Source: Sphingomonas sp. (GTDB lineage: Bacteria; Pseudomonadota; Alphaproteobacteria; Sphingomonadales; Sphingomonadaceae). From it: 64,000 nt of DNA. Made by a program: the position numbers and the translations under genes. Of the stretch, positions 1-7,432 are shown in pieces. Location: contig NZ_JAIXHL010000003.1 of the NCBI RefSeq assembly GCF_030145815.1, positions 62,001 through 126,000 of the forward strand, read 5' to 3'. Numbering within the stretch: the first letter of the stretch is position 1; the number at the start of each line of letters is the position of its first letter. The notes below the pieces were generated by a model. The model was not told the DNA's origin. It saw nothing but the letters and a program-made list of their open reading frames with translations, and did not search any database.

Positions 1-373
1 GAAGCCCGGTGGGCGCGCGGCGATCCAGTATATTGCGATCGATGACGCGATCTTCGACGCCTATGCGCGCAATGTCGATTTCATTCAGGCCTATGTCTTC
101 CCTGGCGGGATGCTGTTGTCCGAGAGCCGGTTCCGCGCGATTGCGGAGGCGCAGGGATTGCACTGGAGCGATCAGCAGAATTTTGGGGCCGATTATGCCC
201 AGACGCTGAAGCTGTGGCGGGAGGCGTTCGACGCGGCGGTGGCGGAGGGGCGGCTGCCCGCCGAATTTGATTCCCATTTCATCGATCTGTGGCGCTATTA
301 CCTGATGTATTGCGAAGGCGGGTTTCGCGGCGGGGGCATCCATGTCGCGCAGGTCACGCTGATCAAAGACTAG
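1..373 (+). CDS. Cyclopropane-fatty-acyl-phospholipid synthase, C-terminal part (5' end outside window)
   Basis: Only the last 123 codons are present; the frame starts at base 2 and ends at TAG 371-373. The visible part carries a FPGGMLLSES segment and ends in RYYLMYCEGGFRGGGI, both typical of the C-terminal region of CFA synthases, SAM-dependent enzymes that add a methylene bridge to unsaturated acyl chains of membrane phospholipids. The catalytic N-terminal Rossmann half lies outside the window. The next gene begins 10 bases downstream on the same strand, so they may be co-transcribed. A closely related SAM methyltransferase of the CFA superfamily cannot be excluded from this fragment. Confidence 0.85.
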   Translation, partial: KPGGRAAIQYIAIDDAIFDAYARNVDFIQAYVFPGGMLLSESRFRAIAEAQGLHWSDQQNFGADYAQTLKLWREAFDAAVAEGRLPAEFDSHFIDLWRYYLMYCEGGFRGGGIHVAQVTLIKD

Positions 374-382
374 GGGAGAGCG

Positions 383-1552
383 ATGATGCGGGCATGGGGA
401 GTAGCGCTGGGCGCGCTGGCATTGGCGGGCTGTGCGGCTGGTGCGGGAACGTCGCCACCCGCAGTTCAGGCCGCGCCGCAGGATGTTGCGAAGCTGCGTC
501 AGGTCGGGGCCGCCGTGCTGTTCTGGTCGCAGGAGGAGCGGTACCGCAACTTCCCGGCGATGGAGACGATCTTCCCCGGCACCACCGCCAAGGCCGGGCG
601 AAAGGTCCGCGCGCTGCCCAACGGCGCGCCGCTGCCGATCGCGGAGGCCGATGTTGCGGCGTTCATGGCGGCGCAGAACATGACCGGGCTGCTGGTACTG
701 CAGGATGGCAAGGTGCGGCTGGAGCGATATGCGCGCGGCTATGGGCCGGAGGGGCGCTGGACGAGCTTTTCGGTGGCGAAGTCGGTGACGTCGACATTGG
801 TCGGGGCGGCGATCAAGGATGGCTATATCAAGTCGATCGACGATCCGGTGACGCGCTACATCCCCGATCTGGCCGGTGCCGGCTATGATGGGGTCACGAT
901 CCGCCAGCTGCTGACGATGACGTCGGGGGTGAAGTGGAATGAGGATTACACCAACCCGAATAGCGATGTGGCCCGGATGTTTGCCGAGGCGGTTCCGGCG
1001 GGGCAGGACCCGACCGTCTTCTATATGCGCAAGCTGCCGCGTGAGAGCGATCCGGGGGTGAAGTTCGTCTACAAGACCGGTGAGACCAATCTGATCGGCG
1101 TGCTGGTGCGCCGCGCGACGGGCAAGTCGCTATCGGCCTATCTCGAAGCGAAGATCTGGAAGCCGTACGGCATGGAGCGCGATGCGTTCTGGATGACCGA
1201 CCAGACCGGCGCGGAAGTGTCGGGATGCTGCCTGTCGGTGTCGCTGCGCGATTATGGGCGCATCGGCCAGATGGCATTGGAGGGCGGGAAGGGCATCGTG
1301 CCGGCCGGCTGGTTTGCGGACGCGACCAAGGCGCAGGTGAGCTTTCCAGGCGGCGGCTATGGCTATCAATGGTGGGTTCCCGCGGGCGGCATCTTCGCGG
1401 CGCAGGGCATTTTCGGGCAATCGATCATCGTCGATCCGGCGAACAAGCTGGTGATGGTCACCAGCGCGGCGTGGCCGCGTGCGAGCGATCGGGCGCTGGC
1501 GCAGGAGCGGTTGGCGTTTGCGATGAAGGTTCAGGCGGCGGCCAAGGAGTAG
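383..1552 (+). CDS. Serine hydrolase, class C beta-lactamase/esterase fold, lipoprotein
   Basis: 389 residues. The N-terminus is a lipoprotein signal (hydrophobic run ending in LALAGC, lipobox Cys near residue 17), so the mature protein is probably membrane-anchored in the periplasm. The beta-lactamase-like domain (about 95-380) has the SxxK motif S130-V-A-K133 and a Tyr-containing segment YKTGETN at 230-236 in the place of the YxN motif. The family includes class C beta-lactamases, D-aminopeptidases and EstB-type esterases, and the true substrate cannot be told from sequence. The start ATG follows a GGGGAGAG ribosome site. It lies 10 bases behind the CFA synthase gene. The BlaI/M56 pair in this window is about 17 kb away, and nothing links them. 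Confidence 0.85.
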   Translation: MMRAWGVALGALALAGCAAGAGTSPPAVQAAPQDVAKLRQVGAAVLFWSQEERYRNFPAMETIFPGTTAKAGRKVRALPNGAPLPIAEADVAAFMAAQNMTGLLVLQDGKVRLERYARGYGPEGRWTSFSVAKSVTSTLVGAAIKDGYIKSIDDPVTRYIPDLAGAGYDGVTIRQLLTMTSGVKWNEDYTNPNSDVARMFAEAVPAGQDPTVFYMRKLPRESDPGVKFVYKTGETNLIGVLVRRATGKSLSAYLEAKIWKPYGMERDAFWMTDQTGAEVSGCCLSVSLRDYGRIGQMALEGGKGIVPAGWFADATKAQVSFPGGGYGYQWWVPAGGIFAAQGIFGQSIIVDPANKLVMVTSAAWPRASDRALAQERLAFAMKVQAAAKE

Positions 1553-1596
1553 CGCTGGCGGCATCTCGTCGCTGAAAGGCTGGTGTGACCTCAAGC

Positions 1597-1702
1597 GTCA
1601 CCCCCGCGAAAGCGGGGGCCCATCACCGGGGCTTGCCGCCTGTTACACCGGCGCGATGTGCCGATCGGGCAGGAGATGGGCCCCCGCTTTCGCGGGGGTG
1701 AC
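1597..1702. repeat. Pair of 27 bp palindrome-bearing repeat units in inverted orientation
   Basis: Two perfectly matching 27 bp units, 1597-1623 and 1676-1702, face each other across 52 bases. Each contains its own internal hairpin (CCCCCGC GAAA GCGGGGG). The core GTCACCCC-GCGAAAGC-GGGGT is shared with the pair at 24103-24182. The block fills the space between two convergent genes and may act as a transcription terminator. This type of intergenic repeat is abundant in sphingomonad genomes, and its origin is not visible here. Confidence 0.85.
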
Positions 1703-1763
1703 GGCTAATCTCGTGTCCTCACTATTCCGGGATATCCCACGTCACGCGGGGAGCGCCCCGGCG

Positions 1764-4061
1764 TCAGCCCCGCAGCCGCTCGATCGCCTGCGCCAGCGCG
1801 ACGTAGAGCTTGCCCATGTCGGACGAAAGCAAGGTCACGCCCAGCGGCGCGCCGTCGCGCAGGGCGAGGACCTGACGCAGCATCGCTTCGAAATCATGGA
1901 TGTAGCGGTTGACCTGCTCGCGGAAGTCGGGATCGCCCTCGTACAGCGAGGAGACTTCGCGTGCCTGACCGCTGTCGAGCAGGCGAACGGCGCGGCGGGT
2001 GAAGACGCCGCGGTCCCCCTTCAGATACGCCGCCCAGGCGCTGTCCGACACTTCGTGGGCAAACGCCTTGGAGATGTCGATCGAGGCGGAGTTGAGCGCT
2101 TCGACCAGAAGCGACACGCGGCGCGCGAAATTGTCGCGATCGGCATTTTCGCGCTCGGCGCGGGCTTCGTCGATGCGCGCCTCGACCTGCGCCGAGGCGT
2201 CGTTGATCGACAGCATCTGTTGGGCGAGCCGTTCGCTGGCGCGGGCGGCGGCGTTGACCGCGCCTTGGGTCACCTCGCCCAGCTCGATCAGCTGGGTGCG
2301 GACGCTGGCATCGAGCGCGCGGCGCAGCGCGGCCGAGCCGGCGTCTTCGAGCTGGCGGGTCGCTTCGGGCACGATGCTGGCGAGCGCGGCGCGGGCCTGA
2401 TCGGACGCGGCATTGGCGGTTTCGCGGATGCGGAGCAGCGCGTCGACCAGCTGGGGAGCAGCGTCTTCGGCGAAGCGGCGGGCATTGGCGATGGCGCGGT
2501 CGACGACATCCTCAAGCTGCGCGGTCTTTGCCTGACCGTCTTCGAGCGATTCGAGCAACGATGCCTGAGTCTTGGCCAGCATGTCGCGCTGGGTGCGCAC
2601 GACGTCGGCGATAGCCTCGATCGCGTCATGCGTGCTTTCCGCTGCAGTGACGAGCGCAAGCAGTTCGGGCTTGGACGCAGCGATAACGCCACGGGTCGCG
2701 CCGATCCGCTGTTCGAGCCGCACCAGCGCTTCGGGCATGGTCTCGTCCATCTCCCGCGCCGAGGCATCAAGCGCGGTGAGCAGGTCTTCGGCAGTGGCGA
2801 TCACGCGGCGGGCAGTCTCATCGCCGTCGCGCAACGTCGCGGTCATCGCGCTGGCGGAACTGTCGAGCGCGCTGATCGACGCGGACAGCGCCTGCGTGCG
2901 CTCCATGCCGTGGCTGTGCAGCGATGCCAGCTGACCATCGGCCTGGGCGATCCCGCCGGTGACCGAGGCGAGCAGGATGTCGACGCGGGTCTGTTCCTCA
3001 CCCAGTCGGTCGGCGATGCGGCCGATCGTTTCCTCGACTTCGCCGATGCGCGCGCCGACCGTGTCGATGCTGTCGCGCCCGGCCTTGTCGAGCGAGGCCT
3101 GATTGGCGGCGAGCATGGCAAGCATCGCCTCGCCCTGCGCGGCGATGCCCTTGCGTGCTTCGTCCACTGCGGCGGCGGCGCGGTCGAGCATGGCGTCGAC
3201 CGTTTCGGACATGCTGGCGGCGACGCCCTCCAGCTTGGTGCCGGCATTCTCGCTGGTCGCTTCCATCCGCGCGATGTGCGCGGCGAGGCGCTGCCCGGCG
3301 CCACCGGCAATGTTGTCTGCCTCACGTCCGCGTTCGGCCAATGCCGCAAGCTGTGCATCGAGTGCGGAGGCGTGTTCGCTGGCCTTCATGCCCGCCGCAT
3401 CGAGGGTCGCGGCCATGCCGGTCATCTCTTCGTGCGCGCGGGGCAGCGAGGACAGGACGATGCCGACGCTTTTTTCGGCGGAGCTGCTGCTATCGACCAG
3501 TTTCTGCGCGCTGTCGGACACGGCGCGCGCTTCGGCTGCCATGCCGTTGGAGATCGCCTGAAGCCGTTCGGCAGCGCGGTCGCCCATCGCCATCAGCGCG
3601 GTGGTCTGATCGGCGAGTTCGGCGCGGTTCGCCTCGATCTTGCGCGACAGGGTGGCGACGACGCGTTCCAGACTCGCTGCCTCGGCGCGCATGGCGCGGG
3701 CGGTGTTGCCGAACCGGCGCGCCTCGGCCGCGCTGTTGCGCTGGGCGAGAAGCCACAGGATGCCGATGAGCGCCGGCGGCACGCACAGCGCGGCGATCAG
3801 CTGAACCAGCTGGGCCGGGGGCGGCGGGGCGGCGAAGACCGGCTGGAGCAGCCAGCCGGCGACGCCCAGCCATGCAACGACGAGCCCGAGCGCGAGCGTC
3901 GCGGCCAGCCACGGCGTACGCAGCGCCTGTGGCGCGTCATCCTCCGCGTCATCGGCTGCGGGCGCCGCTTCGACCGATGCTGGCGCCTCTTCGACGAGCA
4001 GCAGTGCGTCGTCCTCGTCGTCGAGCGGACGCGGTCCGATCTTGTTCGTTCCCCCGTTCAT
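1764..4061 (-). CDS. Large membrane-anchored coiled-coil protein, TipN-like architecture
   Basis: 765 residues. The N-terminus is acidic (about 1-48). Two transmembrane helices follow (about 51-72 and 84-106) with a short Pro-rich link, then roughly 600 residues of Ala/Glu/Arg-rich predicted coiled coil with many heptad-like stretches, then a short non-coiled C-terminal domain. No enzymatic motif is seen. This order (two N-terminal membrane spans plus a long cytoplasmic coiled coil) is that of TipN, the new-pole marker of Caulobacter (about 880 residues), but I only match architecture, not sequence. It could also be an unrelated scaffold. The ATG is preceded by GGGACG. It is transcribed away from the Hpt-like gene and convergently with the serine hydrolase. 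Confidence 0.6.
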   Translation of the reverse strand: MNGGTNKIGPRPLDDEDDALLLVEEAPASVEAAPAADDAEDDAPQALRTPWLAATLALGLVVAWLGVAGWLLQPVFAAPPPPAQLVQLIAALCVPPALIGILWLLAQRNSAAEARRFGNTARAMRAEAASLERVVATLSRKIEANRAELADQTTALMAMGDRAAERLQAISNGMAAEARAVSDSAQKLVDSSSSAEKSVGIVLSSLPRAHEEMTGMAATLDAAGMKASEHASALDAQLAALAERGREADNIAGGAGQRLAAHIARMEATSENAGTKLEGVAASMSETVDAMLDRAAAAVDEARKGIAAQGEAMLAMLAANQASLDKAGRDSIDTVGARIGEVEETIGRIADRLGEEQTRVDILLASVTGGIAQADGQLASLHSHGMERTQALSASISALDSSASAMTATLRDGDETARRVIATAEDLLTALDASAREMDETMPEALVRLEQRIGATRGVIAASKPELLALVTAAESTHDAIEAIADVVRTQRDMLAKTQASLLESLEDGQAKTAQLEDVVDRAIANARRFAEDAAPQLVDALLRIRETANAASDQARAALASIVPEATRQLEDAGSAALRRALDASVRTQLIELGEVTQGAVNAAARASERLAQQMLSINDASAQVEARIDEARAERENADRDNFARRVSLLVEALNSASIDISKAFAHEVSDSAWAAYLKGDRGVFTRRAVRLLDSGQAREVSSLYEGDPDFREQVNRYIHDFEAMLRQVLALRDGAPLGVTLLSSDMGKLYVALAQAIERLRG

Positions 4062-4142
4062 CGTCCCGGTTTAGCACAGTCGCCCCGCCGTCGCCTAGCA
4101 TTGTGAAACCACTCATTAAGCACGGCGAATCTAAAGTCGGGC

Positions 4143-4436
4143 ATGGCGTATGATCCCGGTGCAATCGATGCGACTCTGGCGGCGGCGGTGGGCGATGAGC
4201 CCGGGCTGATCGCGGAGCTTCGCGGCGCGTTCCTTGAAAGCGCAAAGCGCGCGCTGGAGGGGCTGGCCAAGGCCGATGACCCGGAGGGCTGGCGCAGTGC
4301 GGCGCTGCGGCTCAAAGGGCTGGCGGCAAGCTTCGGCGCGATCCGCCTGATGGCGCTGGCGCAGGATGCGGCGGATGCGCCGGCGGGGGATCGCGCGGTG
4401 CTGCGCAAGATCGAGCGCGCGGTGGAGCGGCTCTAA
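4143..4436 (+). CDS. Hpt-like protein lacking the phosphorylatable histidine
   Basis: 97 residues, all helical in character. The segment W50-RSAALRLKGLAASFGA fits the core of histidine phosphotransfer (Hpt) domains, usually written W-x-x-AAHRLKG-x-x-x-x-x-GA. Here the position of the phosphorylated His is Leu55, while the following R-L-K-G and GA are kept. It should therefore be unable to carry phosphate and might work as a docking or inhibitory pseudo-Hpt. It lies 110 bases upstream of the LytS-type kinase on the same strand, and divergent from the coiled-coil protein gene. The ribosome site is weak. That the family is Hpt rests on motif spacing only. Confidence 0.6.
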   Translation: MAYDPGAIDATLAAAVGDEPGLIAELRGAFLESAKRALEGLAKADDPEGWRSAALRLKGLAASFGAIRLMALAQDAADAPAGDRAVLRKIERAVERL

Positions 4437-4546
4437 CCCGGCAAGCAGTGCGCGCTGCGCAACCAGGCTTTCGACGGACGGCTCACCCGCTTCGACCAAC
4501 GTGCCTTGCGTCAGTGGCATAGGAACGGGCGATCACGTTAGATGAC

Positions 4547-5683
4547 GTGATGGCCAATCATCCGTCCGCGCCCTCCCGATACACGGTCCCGCCGCGCGTT
4601 GCGGTGCTGTCGATCATCGGCTTCTGGGCGTTTTACTATGTCAGCGTCACGCTGCGCGCCTGGATCATGGATTACCCGGATCACTGGGTGATGCTCGACA
4701 ATCGCGCCTGGGTGTCGCTGTTCGGGATCGGCTTCACCACGCTGATGTATCTGGCGCTGCGTCCACTGGAGCAGCGCAGCCTGCGCTTGCGGGTCGCGGC
4801 GGCATTCCTGTTCGCGGCGGTGTCGTCCACCGCCTATTCGACGGTCAACTACCTTTCCTTTTACGTCGTCGATCCGAAGCCCGAACTGGAAAAGTCTGAC
4901 GCGGAGAAATCCGAGACGCACAAGGCGCAGGAGAAGCATGAAGAGGAGAAGGGGCCAGCCCACCTGATCGCCGACAACGCGATCCACTGGTATTTCTTCA
5001 ACCTCGCTTGGGCGATTCTCTACCTCGCCTTGTCTTACGCCGGAGCGGTGCGCGCGTCGGAGCGGGAGGCGGCGCGGCTGCGCACCGCGGCGCAGACCGC
5101 CGAGCTGCGCGCGCTGCGCTATCAGGTGAACCCGCATTTCCTGTTCAATACGCTCAACTCGATCTCGTCGCTGGTGATGACCGGGCGGCGCGAGGACGCC
5201 GAAACGATGATCCTCAACCTGTCGACCTTTTTCCGCACCAGCCTGTCCGCCGAGCCGACCGAGGATGTGCCGCTGGCTGACGAGATCGCGCTGCAGCGTC
5301 TGTATCTGGAGATCGAGGCGGTGCGTTTTCCCCAGCGGTTGCGTAGCGTGTTCGACATCGCGCCCGAGGCCGAGCGTGCGTGTGTGCCCGGGCTGTTGCT
5401 CCAGCCGCTGGTCGAAAATGCGATCAAGCATGGCGTGGCACCCGCGCGTCGTCCGGTCGAGGTCCGCGTTCGTGCGCGGATCGAAGGCGCCATGCTCGTG
5501 ATTTCGGTGATCGACGACGGCGAAGGCGTACAGGGGGCGAACGGCACGTGCGTCGGCCTGCGCAACGTTCGCGACCGGCTGACGGTGCGGTTCGGCGAGG
5601 CAGCAACGCTCGAGGCCGGGCCGCGCGCCGAGGGTGGGTTTGCCGTGATCATCCGCATACCGGTGACGACTCATGTCTGTTGA
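4547..5683 (+). CDS. LytS/YehU-type sensor histidine kinase
   Basis: 378 residues. Four to five hydrophobic segments occupy residues 17-170, interrupted by a charged Lys/Glu-rich loop (about 111-136). A short helix leads into the His_kinase domain, whose motif RYQVNPHFLFNTLNSI places the phospho-acceptor at His197. The HATPase domain follows with an N box LVENAIKHG and a G box DDGEGV. No periplasmic sensor domain is seen, so sensing is probably through the membrane part. The start could be GTG 4547 or ATG 4550 directly after it; neither has a strong ribosome site. It overlaps the response-regulator gene by 11 bases, so the pair is translationally coupled. Confidence 0.9.
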   Translation: MMANHPSAPSRYTVPPRVAVLSIIGFWAFYYVSVTLRAWIMDYPDHWVMLDNRAWVSLFGIGFTTLMYLALRPLEQRSLRLRVAAAFLFAAVSSTAYSTVNYLSFYVVDPKPELEKSDAEKSETHKAQEKHEEEKGPAHLIADNAIHWYFFNLAWAILYLALSYAGAVRASEREAARLRTAAQTAELRALRYQVNPHFLFNTLNSISSLVMTGRREDAETMILNLSTFFRTSLSAEPTEDVPLADEIALQRLYLEIEAVRFPQRLRSVFDIAPEAERACVPGLLLQPLVENAIKHGVAPARRPVEVRVRARIEGAMLVISVIDDGEGVQGANGTCVGLRNVRDRLTVRFGEAATLEAGPRAEGGFAVIIRIPVTTHVC

Positions 5684-6416
5684 ACGGTTGCGCACGCTGA
5701 TCGTCGATGATGAGCCGCTGGCGGTCGAGCGGATGCAGATCTTGTGCGCGGGGCTGGAGCAGGTCGATTTGGTCGGCACGGCGGTGGATGGCGACGCGGC
5801 GCTGCGTTTGATCGACGCGTTGAAGCCCGATCTGGTCCTGCTCGATATCGCCATGCCGCAGTGCGACGGGATGTCAGTCGCAGCAGCGCTGGCGCGTGTG
5901 TCGCACCGTCCGGCGGTGATCTTCTGCACGGCATTCGATCAGCATGCGGTGGCGGCGTTCGAGGTGGCGGCGGTCGATTATGTGCTGAAGCCGGTCAGCG
6001 CCGACCGGTTGGCGCGCGCGGTCGCGCGTGCGGTCGAGGTGCGCGGATTAAAGGGCGATGCGCCAGCACCACCGTCGTCGCGCTGGATCGAGGATTTCTG
6101 GGTGCCGCACCGGTCGGAAATGATCCGGATCAGCGCCAGCGACGTCGAGCGGATCGATGCCGAGCGCGACTATATGCGGCTGAGCGTCGGCGGACGCAGC
6201 TATCTGATCCACCAGACGATCAGCGAGCTCGAGCGGCGGCTGGATCCCGAGCGCTTCATCCGGTTGCACCGATCGGTGATCGTGCGGCGCGACCGGATCG
6301 TGAAGCTGCGTCATGACGGACTGGGAGCGTGGTATGCTGAGCTCGTCGATGGGGCCAGCGTGCGGATCGGGCGCACCTATCAGGCGGCGGCCAAGGCGAT
6401 CCTGGCCGGACGATAA
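5673..6416 (+). CDS. LytTR-family response regulator
   Basis: 247 residues. The receiver domain spans about 7-120, with acidic pocket DDE at 12-14 and phospho-acceptor Asp58 in LVLLDIAMPQ. A LytTR DNA-binding domain follows (about 145-245), recognisable from RLSVGGRSYLIHQTISELE and RFIRLHRSVIVRRDRI. It is the cognate regulator of the upstream LytS-type kinase, whose stop it overlaps. LytTR regulators in other bacteria control cell-envelope, virulence or competence genes; the target here is not evident. Transcription would run toward the terminator at 6434-6463, which however is oriented for the opposite strand. Confidence 0.92.
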   Translation: MSVERLRTLIVDDEPLAVERMQILCAGLEQVDLVGTAVDGDAALRLIDALKPDLVLLDIAMPQCDGMSVAAALARVSHRPAVIFCTAFDQHAVAAFEVAAVDYVLKPVSADRLARAVARAVEVRGLKGDAPAPPSSRWIEDFWVPHRSEMIRISASDVERIDAERDYMRLSVGGRSYLIHQTISELERRLDPERFIRLHRSVIVRRDRIVKLRHDGLGAWYAELVDGASVRIGRTYQAAAKAILAGR

Positions 6417-6427
6417 GCGCGTAACGC

Positions 6428-6463
6428 AAAAAGGCCCCGCCCGGCGGGTGCGCCGGGCGGGGC
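6428..6463 (-). terminator. Rho-independent terminator of the UrcA-family gene
   Basis: A 13 bp perfect G+C stem (6434-6446 with 6451-6463) is followed, on the minus strand, by a T-rich stretch (five As at 6428-6432 on the plus strand). It lies 10 bases beyond the second stop of the UrcA frame, which supports that longer frame as the original gene end. Confidence 0.8.
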
Positions 6464-6472
6464 AGGACGATG

Positions 6473-6811
6473 TCAGGGAGCTACTCTGACATTCTGGTCG
6501 CGCGCTGCCAGCTGCCGCGTCGCTGCACTGCGGAGGGCGAATTCGATCGATGGACGCGCGGATTCGAGCGCCTTGGCCACTCAACGGTCGTGCGCGCGGG
6601 CGCCGGTCAGGTCGCGATAGTCGGGACGGCCGCCGCAAACGGTCATGGCGGCATGCGCGATCCGGCGTTCGAGCGTCTTCTTCCCGGCAGCGCTCGTCAG
6701 GTTGAGATCGGCATAGCGGACCGTCGCCGACTTGCCGGGGCCGGCCGCAGCCGGGAGCGAAAGGAGTAGCACGGCGCCAAGCGCAGCGGTGCGGAACAGG
6801 GTGGGGAACAT
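6473..6811 (-). pseudogene. UrcA-family secreted protein, interrupted by an in-frame TGA
   Basis: Start ATG 6811 follows a GAGGT ribosome site. A signal peptide (FRTAALGAVLLLSLPAAA) precedes a UrcA-type core, VRYADLNLTSAAGKKTLERR and MTVCGG (Cys59). Codon 77 (6583-6581) is TGA. Reading through it, the same frame continues 35 residues (VAKALESARPSIEFALRS...) to TGA 6475-6473, 10 bases before a terminator, giving 112 residues, the normal family size. UrcA proteins carry a second conserved Cys about where codon 77 falls, and TGC to TGA is a single change. So this is most likely a nonsense mutation or a base-call error. The truncated product would be 76 residues. Recoding as selenocysteine is possible but unsupported. 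Confidence 0.7.
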
Positions 6812-6992
6812 CACGGACCTCGTTGGGTTCATCGCGTTCGGGGGCTGAACGCAGGTCCGGGTTAGGTGCGGCGCGGGATGCGGGCGACGCTGTATCGACC
6901 GACGCATTGGGTCCGTCGATCAGGTCCGTTCATCGGGGCCAAACGCCGTTCATCATCGACAAGCAGCGGGTGTCGCGCGCGAACAGGGCAAG

Positions 6993-7024
6993 AAAAAAAG
7001 GGCGCCCCCGCAGGGACGCCCTTT
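6993..7024 (-). terminator. Rho-independent terminator of the small lipoprotein gene
   Basis: An 8 bp stem, AAAGGGCG (6997-7004) with CGCCCTTT (7017-7024), is followed by a run of seven Ts on the minus strand. It sits about 40 bases after the stop of the 74-residue lipoprotein gene. Confidence 0.8.
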
Positions 7025-7065
7025 CGATTCGACCGGCTCAAGCGAGCCGGGAGGCCGAACCGGAA

Positions 7066-7290
7066 TTAGCCAGCGACGTTGTCGGCAGCGGCTTCCAGGT
7101 TGTCGGCAGCGTTCTCAGCAGCGTCCTCGACGACTTCGTTGGTCGCGTTGTCGGCCATCATTTCCATGTTGTCGGCTTCGGCTTCCATGGCGTCAGCGAC
7201 GTTCTCGGCGGTGTTGTTCGCGGCAGGCGTGTTGCAAGCAGCGAGCGACATCAGGCCGGTCGCGGCAGCGACGATGAGAATCTTCTTCAT
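7066..7290 (-). CDS. Small Ala/Asn-rich lipoprotein
   Basis: 74 residues from ATG 7290, which has a clear GGGAG ribosome site; an upstream in-frame ATG at 7308 lacks one. The signal MKKILIVAAATGLMSLAAC ends in a lipobox with Cys19. The mature part is low-complexity and acidic, with repeated short units such as AENVADAMEAEADN, AENAADN and EAAADNVA, which suggests an amphipathic helix. There is no known catalytic motif. It is similar in size and make-up to the small lipoproteins often called entericidin-like, but the family is not certain. It is a single-gene unit with its own terminator. Confidence 0.75.
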   Translation of the reverse strand: MKKILIVAAATGLMSLAACNTPAANNTAENVADAMEAEADNMEMMADNATNEVVEDAAENAADNLEAAADNVAG

Positions 7291-7432
7291 TCGTTTGCTC
7301 CCAAGCAAAGCTATTTCGGTTCGCCCCGGCCCGATTGCCGTGCGAGTTAGTCGGAATAGCGCCCGTTACGCGTCCGTCAATGGAAATTCATCTGTCAGCA
7401 AGGTTTGCGGCCACCCGAAATGGTGCGCTGCA

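Noticed and set aside
383..1552. Serine hydrolase as the beta-lactamase controlled by the BlaI pair
   Set aside because: It is 17 kb away, has no BlaI-type dyad in its upstream region, and its YxN motif is not canonical.
1656..4106. 816-residue open frame on the plus strand
   Set aside because: It is antisense to the coiled-coil gene over its full length. The translation has no family-like motif, and long antisense frames are common at this G+C content.
6581..6583. Selenocysteine insertion at the UrcA TGA
   Set aside because: No convincing stem-loop follows the TGA and no selenocysteine gene is in the window; a nonsense change is simpler.
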